From Dysidea avara (taxonomy: Eukaryota; Porifera; Demospongiae; Dictyoceratida; Dysideidae), in contig NC_089281.1 in the NCBI RefSeq assembly GCF_963678975.1, positions 27,012,765 to 27,076,764 of the forward strand: DNA of 64,000 bases. The letters run 5' to 3'. Shown here piece after piece: positions 10,491-21,982 of this stretch. The translations under genes and the position numbers were made by a program. Each line of letters opens with the position of its first letter. Position 1 is the stretch's first letter. Under the pieces are notes generated by a model. The model ran no database searches, had not been told where the DNA came from, and saw only the letters and a program-made list of their open reading frames with translations.

Positions 10491-13400
10491 TGTACTTATT
10501 TAGAGTTTTAGTTTTTTAGCTATTTTTAGTAGGTCTAGAACTTTCTCCCTGTAGTACTATATAAACAGATGTGTGCTTGTAAAATTTAGTGCAGTTACTT
10601 GAATTATTTTGTGTTGTTTAAACTTTTGAGCCATCCGCTAGCGCTACATGCTAACAGGTTATGGGCCCAGTCCTAGTTGAGTATTAGTTTGAAGTAGAGA
10701 GACATTTCCTGGTATTATTTGAACTGTTTTACCTACTTCGTTACTATGGCTGAGTCTAAGATTGCTACTGCTGTTGTTCCATTAAATGGCACCAACTATC
10801 CCACCTGGAAGATACAGTGTAAGATGGCTCTGATGAAAGAAGGCTTGTGGAAAATAGTGACTGGAGAAGAAGTTGCACCTACTGGCAATGCTGCAGAACA
10901 ATCAAAATTTGCTGCAAGAAGAGATAGAGCTCTGGCTAATATTGTTTTGTCTGTGGATACTTCGCTCCTGTATCTCATAAGTGATCCAACTGATCCTGTT
11001 GTTGTTTGGGGAAAGTTAGCAGGACAATTTGAGAAGAAAACTTGGGCAACAAGACTTGACCTACGCCGCAAACTTCACTCCCTTCAATTGAAGGATGGAG
11101 AATCAGCACAGTCACATATAAAAGTTATGACTGAACTGTTTGACTCACTTTCTGTTGCTGGAGAAACTGTTTCAGAGGAGGATCGTGTTGTGTACCTCCT
11201 TGCAAGCCTGCCAGAGTCTTACAATGTTTTGGTAACTGCACTCGAAGCAAATGAAGGTGTGCCAAAGTTTGAAGTTGTTACAGAACGTATTCTGCACCAA
11301 GAGAGAAAGTCAAAGGATAAACCTCCAACTGCAGATGGTGCATTCGTGTCACAGAAACATTTTAGAAAAAGACCAATGAGATGTAACCATTGTGGGCGAC
11401 TGGGGCACATCAGAAAGTACTGCCGTGATCTAATTAAAGTAGAGAAGGAGCGTCAGAAGGAGAAAGATGAAAAGAAAAAGACTCACAAAGCAGCTCCAGT
11501 ATCTGTACATGCCAAAAGTTCAGACAGTGAAAGTTCTGGATTGATTGCAAGCCATACATTGTCAGCATTAAGCCAAAATGAGAAGTGTGCCTGGATTGTT
11601 GACTCAGGAGCTACTTGTCACATGTGTCATGATGAAAAGAGTTTTACAGCCCTCTATCAAATAAAAGAACCAATAGATGTGGTTTTGGGAGATGGACATT
11701 CTCTCACAGCTACTGGAAGAGGGAAAGTGGTTTTAGAAGTGACATTACCAAATGGTGAGTCAAAGTCTTGTACATTACATGATGTTCTCTATGTGCCAAA
11801 ACTTGCATATAATTTAATCAGTGTGACCAAAGCCTCTCAGACAGGCAAAGTGGTAAAGTTTACAAAGTCAGCTTGCTATATACTAGACAGAAACCACAAG
11901 ATTGTTGCCAAGGCTGTCAAAGTAGGAAGTCTTTACCAACTTGACCACAAACCTAACCATGAAAGAGTCAATGTTGCTAAACAACCTGAAACAAAAGAAG
12001 ATTTGTGGCACAAACGTTATGGTCACCTTGGTATGAGTAGCCTTCAAAAGTTAGCAAACAAAAATCTTGTTGATGGCTTTGATTTTAATTTGTCTCAAGA
12101 CCTTACCTTTTGTGAAGCCTGTCCTCAAGGCAAACAGCACCGAAACAAGTTTACCCCCAGTAGCAGAAGGGCAGATCAGTTATTAGAGCTTGTTCACAGT
12201 GATGTGTGTGGGAAAATGAATGAGAAATCACTAGGTGGAAAGAAACTAGATTCAAAATCTAGGAAGTGTGTTCTGATGGGTTATGGCACTACTACTAAAG
12301 GTTACAGGTTGTATGATCCACTTAAGAAAAAGGTAGTGTTTAGTCGAGATGTTATTTTCAATGAACAGAAATGTGGTCTTGAAGATTCAATTCAACATGA
12401 GCCAAAGAAATATGTGTGTCTAGAGTACTCAGACGAGCCAACAGATACTACCACTTCATCTGAACCTCCACTGCTGAGACGTTCTGAGCGTGAAAGAAAA
12501 CAGACTGAATTCTATGGACAACGATGCAATGTGACAGATTTCAAGGAGCCCAAATCAGTTAGTGAGGCACAAACAAACCAGAAGTGGCTTGATGCCATGG
12601 AAAATGAAATTGGGTCTCTTCATGACAACAATGTATGGGAACTTGTAGAATTACCAGAAGATCGAAAGGCAGTGGGAAGCAAATGGGTGTTTAAAGTGAA
12701 GACAAATGCTGATGGCTCTATTGAGAGATGCAAGGCTCGTCTAGTTGCTCAGGGGTATTCTCAACAAGAAGGGCTCGACTATGATGAAACTTTTAGCCTG
12801 AATCTGTTCGCTCTGTAATTGCTCTTGCCACCATGAATAATTTGAGATTGCACCAGATGGATATCACCACTGCATTCCTCCATGGTGACCTACAAGAGGA
12901 AGTATATATGAAGCAACCTGAGGGTTTTGTGGCACAAGGTCAAGAAAATCTAGTTTGTCGACTGAAGAAAAGTATTTACGGACTCAAACAATCTCCTCGG
13001 TGTTGGAACCAAGCACTTGATGCACAGCTGAAAGAATTTGGTTTCAAACAGAGTTCCAATGATCCCTGTATTTATGTTTCCACAACCAACAGTTTGCTTT
13101 TCTTAGCAGTTTATGTTGACGACATTATTCTGGCTGGAAAATCACAGCAAACAATTGCAAAAGTCAAAGCTGATCTTGGAAAACATTTTCGAGTGAAAGA
13201 CATGGGAGAACTCTACTATTTTCTTGGAGTAAATGTGAAGCAAAATTTTGAAGCTGGCAAGATTTGGATTGGTCAACCATCCTATGTTCAGAATGTCTTG
13301 GAGAAATTTGGACTACAAAACTGTAAACCTGCTGCTACTCCAGTGGCCACAGGAACAAAGCTGTTGAAAGCTACTGAAGATTCAGAACTGTTTGACACTA

Positions 13401-14335
13401 CTTTGTATCAATCTGCTGTGGGCATGTTGCTGTATCTTTCAGGATGGACCAGACCAGACATCACATTTGCTGTCAGTAATGTTGCCAGATTCTGCTCCAA
13501 GCCAACCAAAGAACATTGGGTGGCAGTTAAACGTATTCTGAGGTATCTGAAGGGCACAATCAATTATGGACTAATGTATTCAAATAATGATGAAAATGAC
13601 GATACAATAATTGGATACTCGGATGCTGATTGGGCTGGTGATGCAAATGATCGAAAATCTACCTCAGGCTACCTGTTTATGGTGAGTGGAGCACCAGTAA
13701 GCTGGAAGAGCAAGAAGCAAACTTGTGTTGCTCTGTCTACAGCTGAAGCTGAGTATGTTGCACTAGCTTATGCAACACAGGAAATCATTTGGCTAAGAGA
13801 ACTATTCAAAGATCTCCACAATGAACAAACTAAGCCAACTGTTATTCATAAAGACAATCAAGCAGCCATACGAATAGCAGAGTCACCACAATACCACAGT
13901 AAGACCAAGCACATTGATATCAAGTATCACTATGTTCGTGAAAAAGTGGTAGACAGCACTATCAAACTGAGCTATTGTCCAACAAATGAGATGTTAGCTG
14001 ATATGATGACTAAAGGACTGTCTAAGGACAAGTTAAAATACTTAAGGAAAATGACTGGAGTTATTGAAATGCCTGCCTGTGAGTGAGAAGGAGTGTTGAG
14101 AAATATGCACTCTGGACAGACAATTAACTTAAACTATGATATCTTTGGTGTGTAATTTTATTCATAGGTTGTACTTATTTAGAGTTTTAGTTTTTTAGCT
14201 ATTTTTAGTAGGTCTAGAACTTTCTCCCTGTAGTACTATATAAACAGATGTGTGCTTGTAAAATTTAGTGCAGTTACTTGAATTATTTTGTGTTGTTTAA
14301 ACTTTTGAGCCATCCGCTAGCGCTACATGCTAACA
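10491..14335 (+). mobile_element. Ty1/copia LTR retrotransposon fossil
   Basis: End repeats are visible at 10491-10656 and 14094-14335. The stretch they share looks identical by eye, so the insertion is young. Next to the left repeat is a copia-type primer binding site (GGTTATGGGCCCAG), and a purine tract precedes the right repeat. Parts in order: Gag with a CCHC knuckle (about 10746-11450), aspartic protease (DSGATCH, about 11600), integrase zinc region (about 12000), reverse transcriptase (YVDDI, about 13110) and RNase H (DADWAG, about 13625). The order with integrase before reverse transcriptase defines copia. It sits inside the YqaJ gene of ISL2EU copy A; the uninterrupted site is seen at about 32174. 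The element looks broken, with about two or three breaks. Confidence 0.85.
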
Positions 14336-15544
14336 AGTATGTGATGAATTGCAGTTATCGGTTACACCAGAAGAGGTACAGAATATTGAAGTTTACACTC
14401 GAGAGCAAGCCAAGAGTCCAGCTTGGTTTAAACAAAGAGCAGGAAGGATTACTGCATCAAAAATGAAAGCAGTTTGTGCCACAGACCCAAGCCATCCTTC
14501 CCAATTATTACTAAGCCAGATATGTTATCCACATTTGAAAAAGTTCACAACGCCAGCAACCACATGGGGGTGTGAACATGAAGCTGTTGCAAGATTGGCA
14601 TACATTGAGATGATGAAACCCATGCATACAAATTTTCAGTACAGAAATAGTGGATTCGTAGTAAGCACAGAATATCCATACATTGGTGCCAGTCCTGATG
14701 GAGTGGTGCAGTGTGACTGCTGTGGATGTGGGATACTGGAAATCAAATGCCCATACTGCGTCAGAGAGAGCACTCCAGATGAAGTACCCTATCTCAATAA
14801 TGGTAAACTCTCTGAAAAGCATGGATATTATTACCAGGTTCAGACACAACTGCTTGTTTGTTCAGCAAATTATGCTGACTTTGTTGTAGCTACATTCAGT
14901 GATGCTTCCCCCAATTTGTCATGTGAACGCATCTTTCTAAATGAAAGTTTTATAGAACATGTTAAAGCTGCCGAAAAGTTTTTCAAAATTTGTCTTTTAC
15001 CAGAGTTACTTGCCAAGTGGTACTCTCGGAAGGCAGTTATGCCTGATCAGACTGCTGCAGCTTCAGTGGTATCTGCTGAATATACATACTGTTACTGTAA
15101 GGAAGATAAGGGTGGTGAAATGGTTGGATGTGACAATCCTATTTGTTTACATGGTTCATGGTTTCACCTTGAATGTCTCAAGATACCTAAACCACGTTCC
15201 AGTAAGTGGTATTGTCCAAACTGCAGGACAATGCCTGAGTTTTCCCGTAAACGGCAGTGGACTAAGCAGTGACTTCACCTTGTGTTAGTTTATTATTAAC
15301 TATTAAAAGTTTGTATAGGTTTTTTAATGAAGTAAATAATAACATGACAAAGTTCATCTGTTAATAATAATAATAATTGTTCAATTACATGACTATTCTA
15401 CTGGTACAACTGAAACACAAAGATTGTTCAGGGCTGAACACACTAATATTATTTTATCGATTGGTGGTTTGTCGCCAGGGTGTTTGGGCTTTAAAAAATC
15501 AATAGGGATACAACTCATCAAAATTGAGTACCTCTGATGGGTAG

Positions 15545-15624
15545 CTCCAATGACACGTTCTATGTGTATCCGTACATTCGCTAACTCCAATGACACGTTC
15601 TATGTGTATCCGTACATTCGCTAA
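15545..15624. repeat. 40-bp tandem duplication inside the copy-A transposase
   Basis: The unit CTCCAATGACACGTTCTATG... occurs twice with no mismatch. Copy B has one unit. Since 40 is not a multiple of three it breaks the frame. Confidence 0.9.
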
Positions 15625-17014
15625 CTTCCTTGTTGCCTCAACATCTATGGGTGAGAGTTGGGAACAGCCTCTTGTAAATGATGGTATATGAAGTGTTGCC
15701 TGCATTCTGGCCACATCTTCAGCAATATCAAATCCCCGGTCCGCAAGAACATAATCTCCTGGAAGTAATTTGTTTAAAAATCCAGAGTTGACTGTCAAAA
15801 GTTTGTCACTGACCCTTCCACCCCAGGCAGGTGAAATGAAGCTTGTTACACCTTGCGGACACATTGCAATGAACACTTTTGCTGTATTTGCATGCTTGTA
15901 TTGAGACCAAGTGGATGATTTTGCCACTAGATGACTAGGGGTTTCAATTTTAATCTCAAAACAATCAATTACTGCAACAACCTTAGTGCCATATGTTTCC
16001 CGAAAACAGCTGGGCATAGTCTTCCATAATTCCTCTCTTTCAGGCCACTTGATGAGCCACTCCAAACGACAAGACATTATATCCAACATTTCATGGAAAC
16101 GCCTACTGACAGTTGATGTACAAATTCCTAACCGGTAAGCAATGTCTTGTAATCCCAAGTTAAGCCTCAATTTCATGAGCACTATCATGAACGACCTCCA
16201 ATAGTATGAACGTTTATCACCTAGTGCAAAGGAGCCCATCACTAGTTCAAATGTTTTTAACAGGAGAAGGCTAGTAGCTAACCCAGTGTAGTATTGTACC
16301 TTGGCATCATCAGACATAATGTTGTTCTCACAGAAAAAATTATCGTCATCCGTCTGTACGGCTTTGTTACACATTTTAGGTGGCCTTGGAGTTTGAGTTT
16401 CACCATCAGCTGTCTGTATTGCATGATCTATCAGCCCACTGTTTGAATTAAGTGACAACTGACTGGACTGTCCTGTTGTTGTACTAGTTGAAGTCAAGGT
16501 ACCTTTTGTCAAAATAAAGGTTGGGTTAGTGATCAAGGTACTGTTTGTTGTAGAAGTTATGGTTGACATAGTGGTTATTGTAGAGGTACTGGTTGAGGTA
16601 CTAGTTGTTGTAGTTGAGGTACTAGAGGTAGTTGCCAAGGTAGGGGCTGAGGTACTGCCTGATGTACTAATATTTGAATTCATCTCGAAAACTCTTTTGT
16701 TCCTCTCTTTGGCTCGTGCTTCTCTTTCTGAGGCTCTTTCACTAGCTGCATGTACTACTGCCACATCTAGCTTGCTGTGTCCAAGTTCCAGTGTGGGGAA
16801 CCAATCAACATTATGCTTATCCATTGTGTCAGCAGGCTTCCCTACAGAGCATTTGATGGTGTGACAAATGTTAAACTCATGAGTATCAATGATATCAAAT
16901 CATGGATTATAAATTTCCTAGCTACTCAGGAAATGTATAAGCTGGACTGAAAGCCAACACGCATACAGTGTACAAGTATAACAAATAATACACTATAAAA
17001 TATTTTGTATATAA

Positions 17015-17397
17015 GGCCACTCCAAATAAATTCTCTGTTTCCCGTCCTGGACTCAAGCATATTTGCATGTGGGCGGGCAGTCCATTTCCATTATTTCATT
17101 ATAAGATTGGCAGCTTTTCAAGCCATTATTTGCCTGGCATAACCATAAAAAGCTGCATAAAAGCATGCTTAAGCTTGTTCCTTCCTTTTTAAGTTGCAAA
17201 AATAGCAGTTTGTACCGACTTGATAGTACTGCTGACACGTGAGCTGACACTGTTTCAAGATGGCCTTTACAGAGCCTGTCAGTATACAAGAATAACCGGA
17301 AAATAATGGAAGAATACGGAATAATGGAGTTATTTAGAGCTGACAGTAACCAGATGCGGGCGGTGGACGGGAAACAGAGAATTTATTTGGAGTGGCC
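17015..17397. mobile_element. Harbinger-like MITE in the transposase intron
   Basis: Near-perfect terminal inverted repeats of about 33 bp (start GGCCACTCCAAATAAATTCT, end in the inverse) are bordered by TAA on both sides (17012-17014, 17398-17400), matching the TWA target preference of PIF/Harbinger. Unit 2 lacks it at 34830. There is no coding region. Confidence 0.75.
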
Positions 17398-17910
17398 TAA
17401 TCAATGCATATCAATGCATGCACTTTCAATAGATACTGTACTCACTAGCCACAAAATGACACTCGCAAACCCAGACATTTGCTAGCTTCTCCTCCGTTAA
17501 ATCCTCTCGAAATAGCTTTCAGCCAGGCCCTCCTTCGCTCTCTAGTAATCTCCAACATTTGCTGACCTTGATGCTGAATAATGGCTGGAAGCCTATAAAA
17601 TGAACATTTAGTCTTGGATGACTTCTTGGAGTTGTTGGAGCAGTTGATTATCACACATCCAACCATATTTAAGCAACAAATAAACAAACAATTAATCCTT
17701 GAATAAGCCGTAAAACCTTGAATAAACAGTAAACCACGAGATACGCCACTGACACAGTGCGGCAACAGGTGGTACAGCAATATGGCAGCGGGGGTGTGTC
17801 AGTCAACGTCATTTACGGTTACCATGGATATGCAAATGCTCTGGCAATGTCATGTGAGTCACTTTTGCCCACAATGTATGGTTCAGTGGTTTGAGGCCTT
17901 AAAAGTATCG

Positions 17911-20900
17911 CTAGGCTGTCTCTTTATTAATTAACATTTCGTGCGCTTCATCTAATGCCACGGAGTGGTACCTTTTCCCTGTAATGCTTACAGTGAAGCC
18001 TCCTGCTTCCAAACACTTGAGAGTACTAGCTGGATACTGTTTAAGATCAGCCAAGTGACTTGGAATGATCCTTTCATAAGTGTCCTGGTCAAATGCAGCG
18101 AAGATAGGAGCCATTCGTTTCAAACTTGACAATCTAAGCCTCCAGTTGCTACCCCGAATCGCAAGAAATAAGGTTATGTAACAGTAGCAGTTGCTAAATA
18201 CGAAATTTACCCACAGATTCCACACTGAATCTCTGTCTGCCATCTGATTAACATAACTCATAAAGCCAATAAGAGCATCTGTGTCCTGTAACAATCCACA
18301 TACCCTCTCTGTCAAATGATGTGGTGACCGAGACTCATTGAGTGCAGCTGCTAAAATACTCCGAACATTATCAGTAAGGTTGGTTGGATTGGATTGGGTG
18401 ATGTATGTGTGCACCATTGCTCGGTATATGGCTTCCCATACTTGCAGAAGAAACAGGTGGGTTCTTTTAAAGTTACTGCAAGATTCTAGTGATTGTAAAG
18501 TGGCACTCCGAAATCCACCACTCTTCGCTAGTTCTCTGAGGCCAGCATTATAATAAACCTTTATAAGAATTGGTTGGAAATTCTTCAGTATGTGCCAATC
18601 TCCCGGAAAGATGATCAACTTCTCTAAGGCTACACCATACTGCCTTTTAATGTTCATCAAGTGCTGGTAAGTCTTGCCATCACCAACAAGTACAACCCAT
18701 CCATCCTGTTCTTTGGTATCAAACCTCTCAAGCAAGTCTTCAGCTACTATACTCATAGTCTCATCACTATCAGGATTCTCATTGATAAGTTCCATGTAGT
18801 GAATCTGTGATGGTTGTACTGTCTCACTGCATTTGTCATTCAAAAAACATCTCATGTCACTTAAGTTGCAGTGAAAATCCTGGTAGTGGTGAATGGTGTA
18901 TTTAAGTAAGACGTAAGAAAAAAGCTCCCTACTGATTGGAAAATGTTCATCAGCTTCTTCTTTGCTCTCCTCAAAATCTACCATTGCCAGTGGCTTAGGG
19001 TATAGATTATTGTTGGTGTCACTAGCACAGGTCAATGTTGATGTTAGGTTTCTCACTGCAACTGTTCATTGCCTTTTAGGCTTAGGACCTGCCTTACTAA
19101 CTTTATCTGGGGATATGTCTGGTGATGAGAATGCACGTTTGGAGACAGTTTGCATGTCTGGTAAGTTGTCTGATGCGCCATGTAGGTCATCTGATATTGA
19201 AATGCTGCAAGAAAGAGGTAAGGCTGGTGTGCATGTCTGCTCTTCATTATTAAAACAGATTTTATTATTAGGATTAGGTTGAACAATCTGAACAGTTGTT
19301 CCATGGTAGCTACGATGCTGGTTGCCACAGTAGACCGTTGAGTAACTCTGCAGCATGTCAAAATTGTCTACTGAGGCAATTGTAAAGGCTGAAGGAGACA
19401 GGTCATCCCATAGATATCGCTTCCGTTGTTCTGCAGCATGGTAAGCAACAAATCGATCATGAGTGTCAGGTGAGCTGGTGCATCCAAGTTTGTTAAGTAT
19501 CTTCAGTAACTCCCGCGAGCCACCACACATCTCAACAGCATCTGCCAGCAAGTCATGGAACAACAGTGGTTGATTAGGATTAGTACAAAACTGCAGTAGG
19601 CTTAGCACATTGTACATTCTGATGTTCTTCAATTGCTTACTAGCCTTGCTCTCCTTTCTCAACGTTTGGTACATCTTCTCACGTACAGTTGCTGTGATAT
19701 GGTCTACAAATCCTACCAAAAGTTGATCCATGTTCTGTAACTCATCTTCAATGCTAAATGATAAAGGATTAGTGGAGAACTCTCGTCTTACTGTAGATTG
19801 CCTCTGAATCTCTTTGTGAATTAAACTATTAACTATACAGGCGGCATTGTGTAGCACTGTTTTATTGTCCTCTATCACTGGCCCATGCACACAATTGTGG
19901 TCTTCATCTGAGCACTCTTGTGATGTACTTTGGGTACTTAAAGCCCATGAAAGGCTTACTAACACATCAACACCTTTGCGGTATAGGATTGTACCGAACT
20001 TCATATGTACACACTTATATAACATGTAACAATTCAAATATTCAATCAATTTGTGTAGTAGCCATCTAGCTGAAAATATTACTGTGCCATCTCCTGTTTC
20101 TACAGTTACCTTTGCTGATGTCACACTACCTGCGTACTCAGATTCATATGACTTTAGGAAAACCTTGCAAGCCCATGGAAGCAGGACAGCCTTTTCCTGG
20201 AGTAAGTGGTTAGCAACATAAATGACTGTTTGGAGTGTTGCTTTCATAAGTTTGTCTGTATTACCATCATTGTATTGGTCAACCCACTGGTCAATAGCTT
20301 GTTTAAGACTTGTATCACTACCATGTGGGGACTTAAGGGATTCAATAATTAGACAGTGTGTTTTATAGCAAGTTGAGCAGATATAGTCTCTTGGGCTGAT
20401 TGTCACATTCTGCCCAGTCTGGTTTGATAAGTGATGTGACACTTTATCAGCGTCTGGGCTATATCGGCAAAAAGCAGTTCCTCTCTTTGGTTAGCCCCAC
20501 ATGAACTGCATGGCTTACTCTGGGAACCACAAATTGTGGCATATGTCTCATTATAGCATTTCCTACAAAGAACAAATGGTTCACCTGTAGGTTCTAATCC
20601 AAATAATTTGCTGAGTTTGTCACTGGTGGTAAACATTGCTTTTATTAGTTTATCACATTCTGAATTATTACAATGTGGATTACTGCATTGTTGTTTGCTA
20701 CTTTGTAGGTCATTGCTTGAAGATTTCCAAGAAGGAATATGATCCAGTTCATGGCCGTGTCTGCGAGCTTCAACCAAGTGTTTCTTACAAATAAAACATT
20801 GATTGTGGGGTGAAACACCCAAATGTTTCTCTAAGTACACACATTCCATTTTACCCCATGAATCATACCGTGATTGCTGGTTGTCTTTGCTTCCACAGAG

Positions 20901-21023
20901 GATACACTCCTTCACAGACTCTTTATTATCTGCAGCACAATGAGATCCATTTCTTGAAGGACAGTGGGATGAACACTGACTGTCACCTTGCTGTTTTAAA
21001 AAATATGTGTGATAGCAAAACAT
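17911..21023 (-). pseudogene. DUF6589 family protein, TE-associated, interrupted
   Basis: Three long blocks follow each other on the minus strand. 21023-20403 is rich in Cys/His pairs (CILCGSK, CFICKKHL, CRKCYNET, CSSCGA), probably zinc binding. 20442-19066 is helical and ends with VDNFDMLQS, a serine-rich tail and KPKRQ. 19065-17911 contains GDGKTYQHL, FPGDWHILKNFQP and KRYHSVALDEAH, the signature region of DUF6589. DUF6589 proteins are abundant in sponge and cnidarian genomes next to transposons. Whether this is the transposase is an inference. The frame shifts once near 20430-20445 and is cut by one in-frame TGA at 19066-19068. The last codons and the stop lie in flanking host DNA (17911-17921). 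Confidence 0.65.
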
Positions 21024-21825
21024 TTGTATGCTATTTGGCTATTGGCATGCATAGTTAATACAGCGAATACTTGCCCATACTCAGCGTATGCGTGGGACAC
21101 CTAAATTTACCGTGTTATAATTTAATTCTACTATAAAGCTACTGACCAACGCTACCCAGGGAGCCACAGAAGTGTCTAAACGAATTTGTACCTGTGCTAA
21201 AGCGAAGCTACCTCAAACTCACCGAGTTCATTCTCGCTGTCTTCGCATCGGCTTGCAGTTGTGTGAGGCCAGCTGTACGATATTGTGAGATAGCTATTTG
21301 TTGGAACTATGCGCTGGACAAATGGTGAAGCCATACTATACACGTTAGGGAAGCTACAGCAATGCAAATTGAAAGAGAAATAGACGCCGCATAACTGTAA
21401 TAATGAACTAGGATTGCGCGCTTGCAACTAAATCGGTGGCGCTGAAGTAATTGTGTGAAGCCGTACAATGCCCATTTGTCACTATTAAAATTAGCCCACG
21501 TGCTTAATTAGCTATTTTAGGGTGGTGAACTCCGCTTGTGAACCATGTAGTCTACATTTATAGGGTTCTTATGATAGTCTTTAATGTTGTAGCGTAGCAT
21601 GCCAAGTTTCGTGAAATCACCCGCTTTAATTTCGTGGCTATTAAACTCTGAACTTACGAGCCGATTTTAAAAATAACTCACCTCAGAAACAACCTAGCGC
21701 GAAGCCTCCTTGGCTCTTATGGTTTCTCACCTTGTAGAACAACTCTATGGAATCCTTTTTAACGATAACAATGTGAAACTGGTTAAAATGCAAACCCGCA
21801 TTTTTCAACAAATGATATCACGCCC
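21024..21825. other. Upstream region of the DUF6589 gene
   Basis: It may contain a first exon on the minus strand (about 21334-21223, starting MASPFVQRIVP and ending at a GTGAGT donor), but its phase does not fit the next exon cleanly, so I do not call it. Otherwise no gene is seen. Confidence 0.35.
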
Positions 21826-21973
21826 TAGTCTCGCGTGGCCAGACCACTATTTTCTTCGGGGTGGCGCTTATCGATTAGAGATGATAAGCGCTCCCTTTTT
21901 CGAGGGAGCGCTTATAATCTCTAATCGATAAGCGCCACCCCGAAGAAAATAGTGGTCTGGCCACGCGAGACTA
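21826..21973. mobile_element. Hairpin MITE with 9-bp target duplication (ATCACGCCC)
   Basis: 148 bp that fold on themselves almost perfectly: TAGTCTCGCGTGGCCAGACC at the left and its exact inverse at the right, with a core (GGCGCTTATCGATTAGAGAT) shared with 27175 and 47596. ATCACGCCC occurs directly before (21817-21825) and after (21974-21982). It is inserted in the DUF6589 element. Confidence 0.85.
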
Positions 21974-21982
21974 ATCACGCCC

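Larger units (their letters stand above)
6456..15272 (+). pseudogene. YqaJ-type nuclease gene of ISL2EU copy A, split by two insertions
   Basis: Coding pieces are 6456-6770 (opened by an AG acceptor; the start exon was not found), 6829-6880, about 9940-10490 and about 14334-15272 (TGA). Domains in order: an N-terminal region; a SWIM zinc finger (CTC...VCSHVAA); a low-complexity linker; a YqaJ/lambda-exonuclease-like domain (WFKQRAGRITASKM, GASPDGVV, LEIKCPY, YYQVQTQL); and a C-terminal PHD finger (YCYCKEDKGGEMVGCD ... HLECL ... WYCPNC). YqaJ proteins are Mg-dependent exonucleases that work beside the transposase. The frame is open apart from the 6881-9934 insertion and the copia fossil, so this copy decayed by invasion rather than point mutation. 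The product cannot be made from this locus. Confidence 0.8.
15393..17666 (-). pseudogene. THAP-DDE transposase of ISL2EU copy A, frameshifted
   Basis: This is the counterpart of the intact gene at 33251-35090. The THAP exon is 17446-17666 and the catalytic exon 15393-16841. Against copy B the THAP exon has lost two bases near 17505, and a perfect 40-bp tandem duplication (15545-15584, 15585-15624) shifts the frame just after the catalytic glutamate region (VRIHIERVIG). Its intron also holds a MITE (17015-17397). A functional transposase is not expected from this copy. Confidence 0.8.
6255..17842. mobile_element. ISL2EU-type DNA transposon, copy A (both ends present, heavily invaded)
   Basis: Terminal inverted repeats of about 76 bp lie at 6255-6330 and 17766-17842 (shared core TTTGCATATCCATGGTAACC, then GTAAATGACGTTGACTGAC). 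Between them are two converging genes: SWIM/YqaJ/PHD on + and THAP-DDE transposase on -. This gene pair is known from the ISL2EU superfamily, related to IS5 and PIF/Harbinger. The element was about 4 kb before invasion. It now carries a 3-kb composite insertion, a copia fossil and a MITE. I could not settle the target duplication. Confidence 0.75.
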
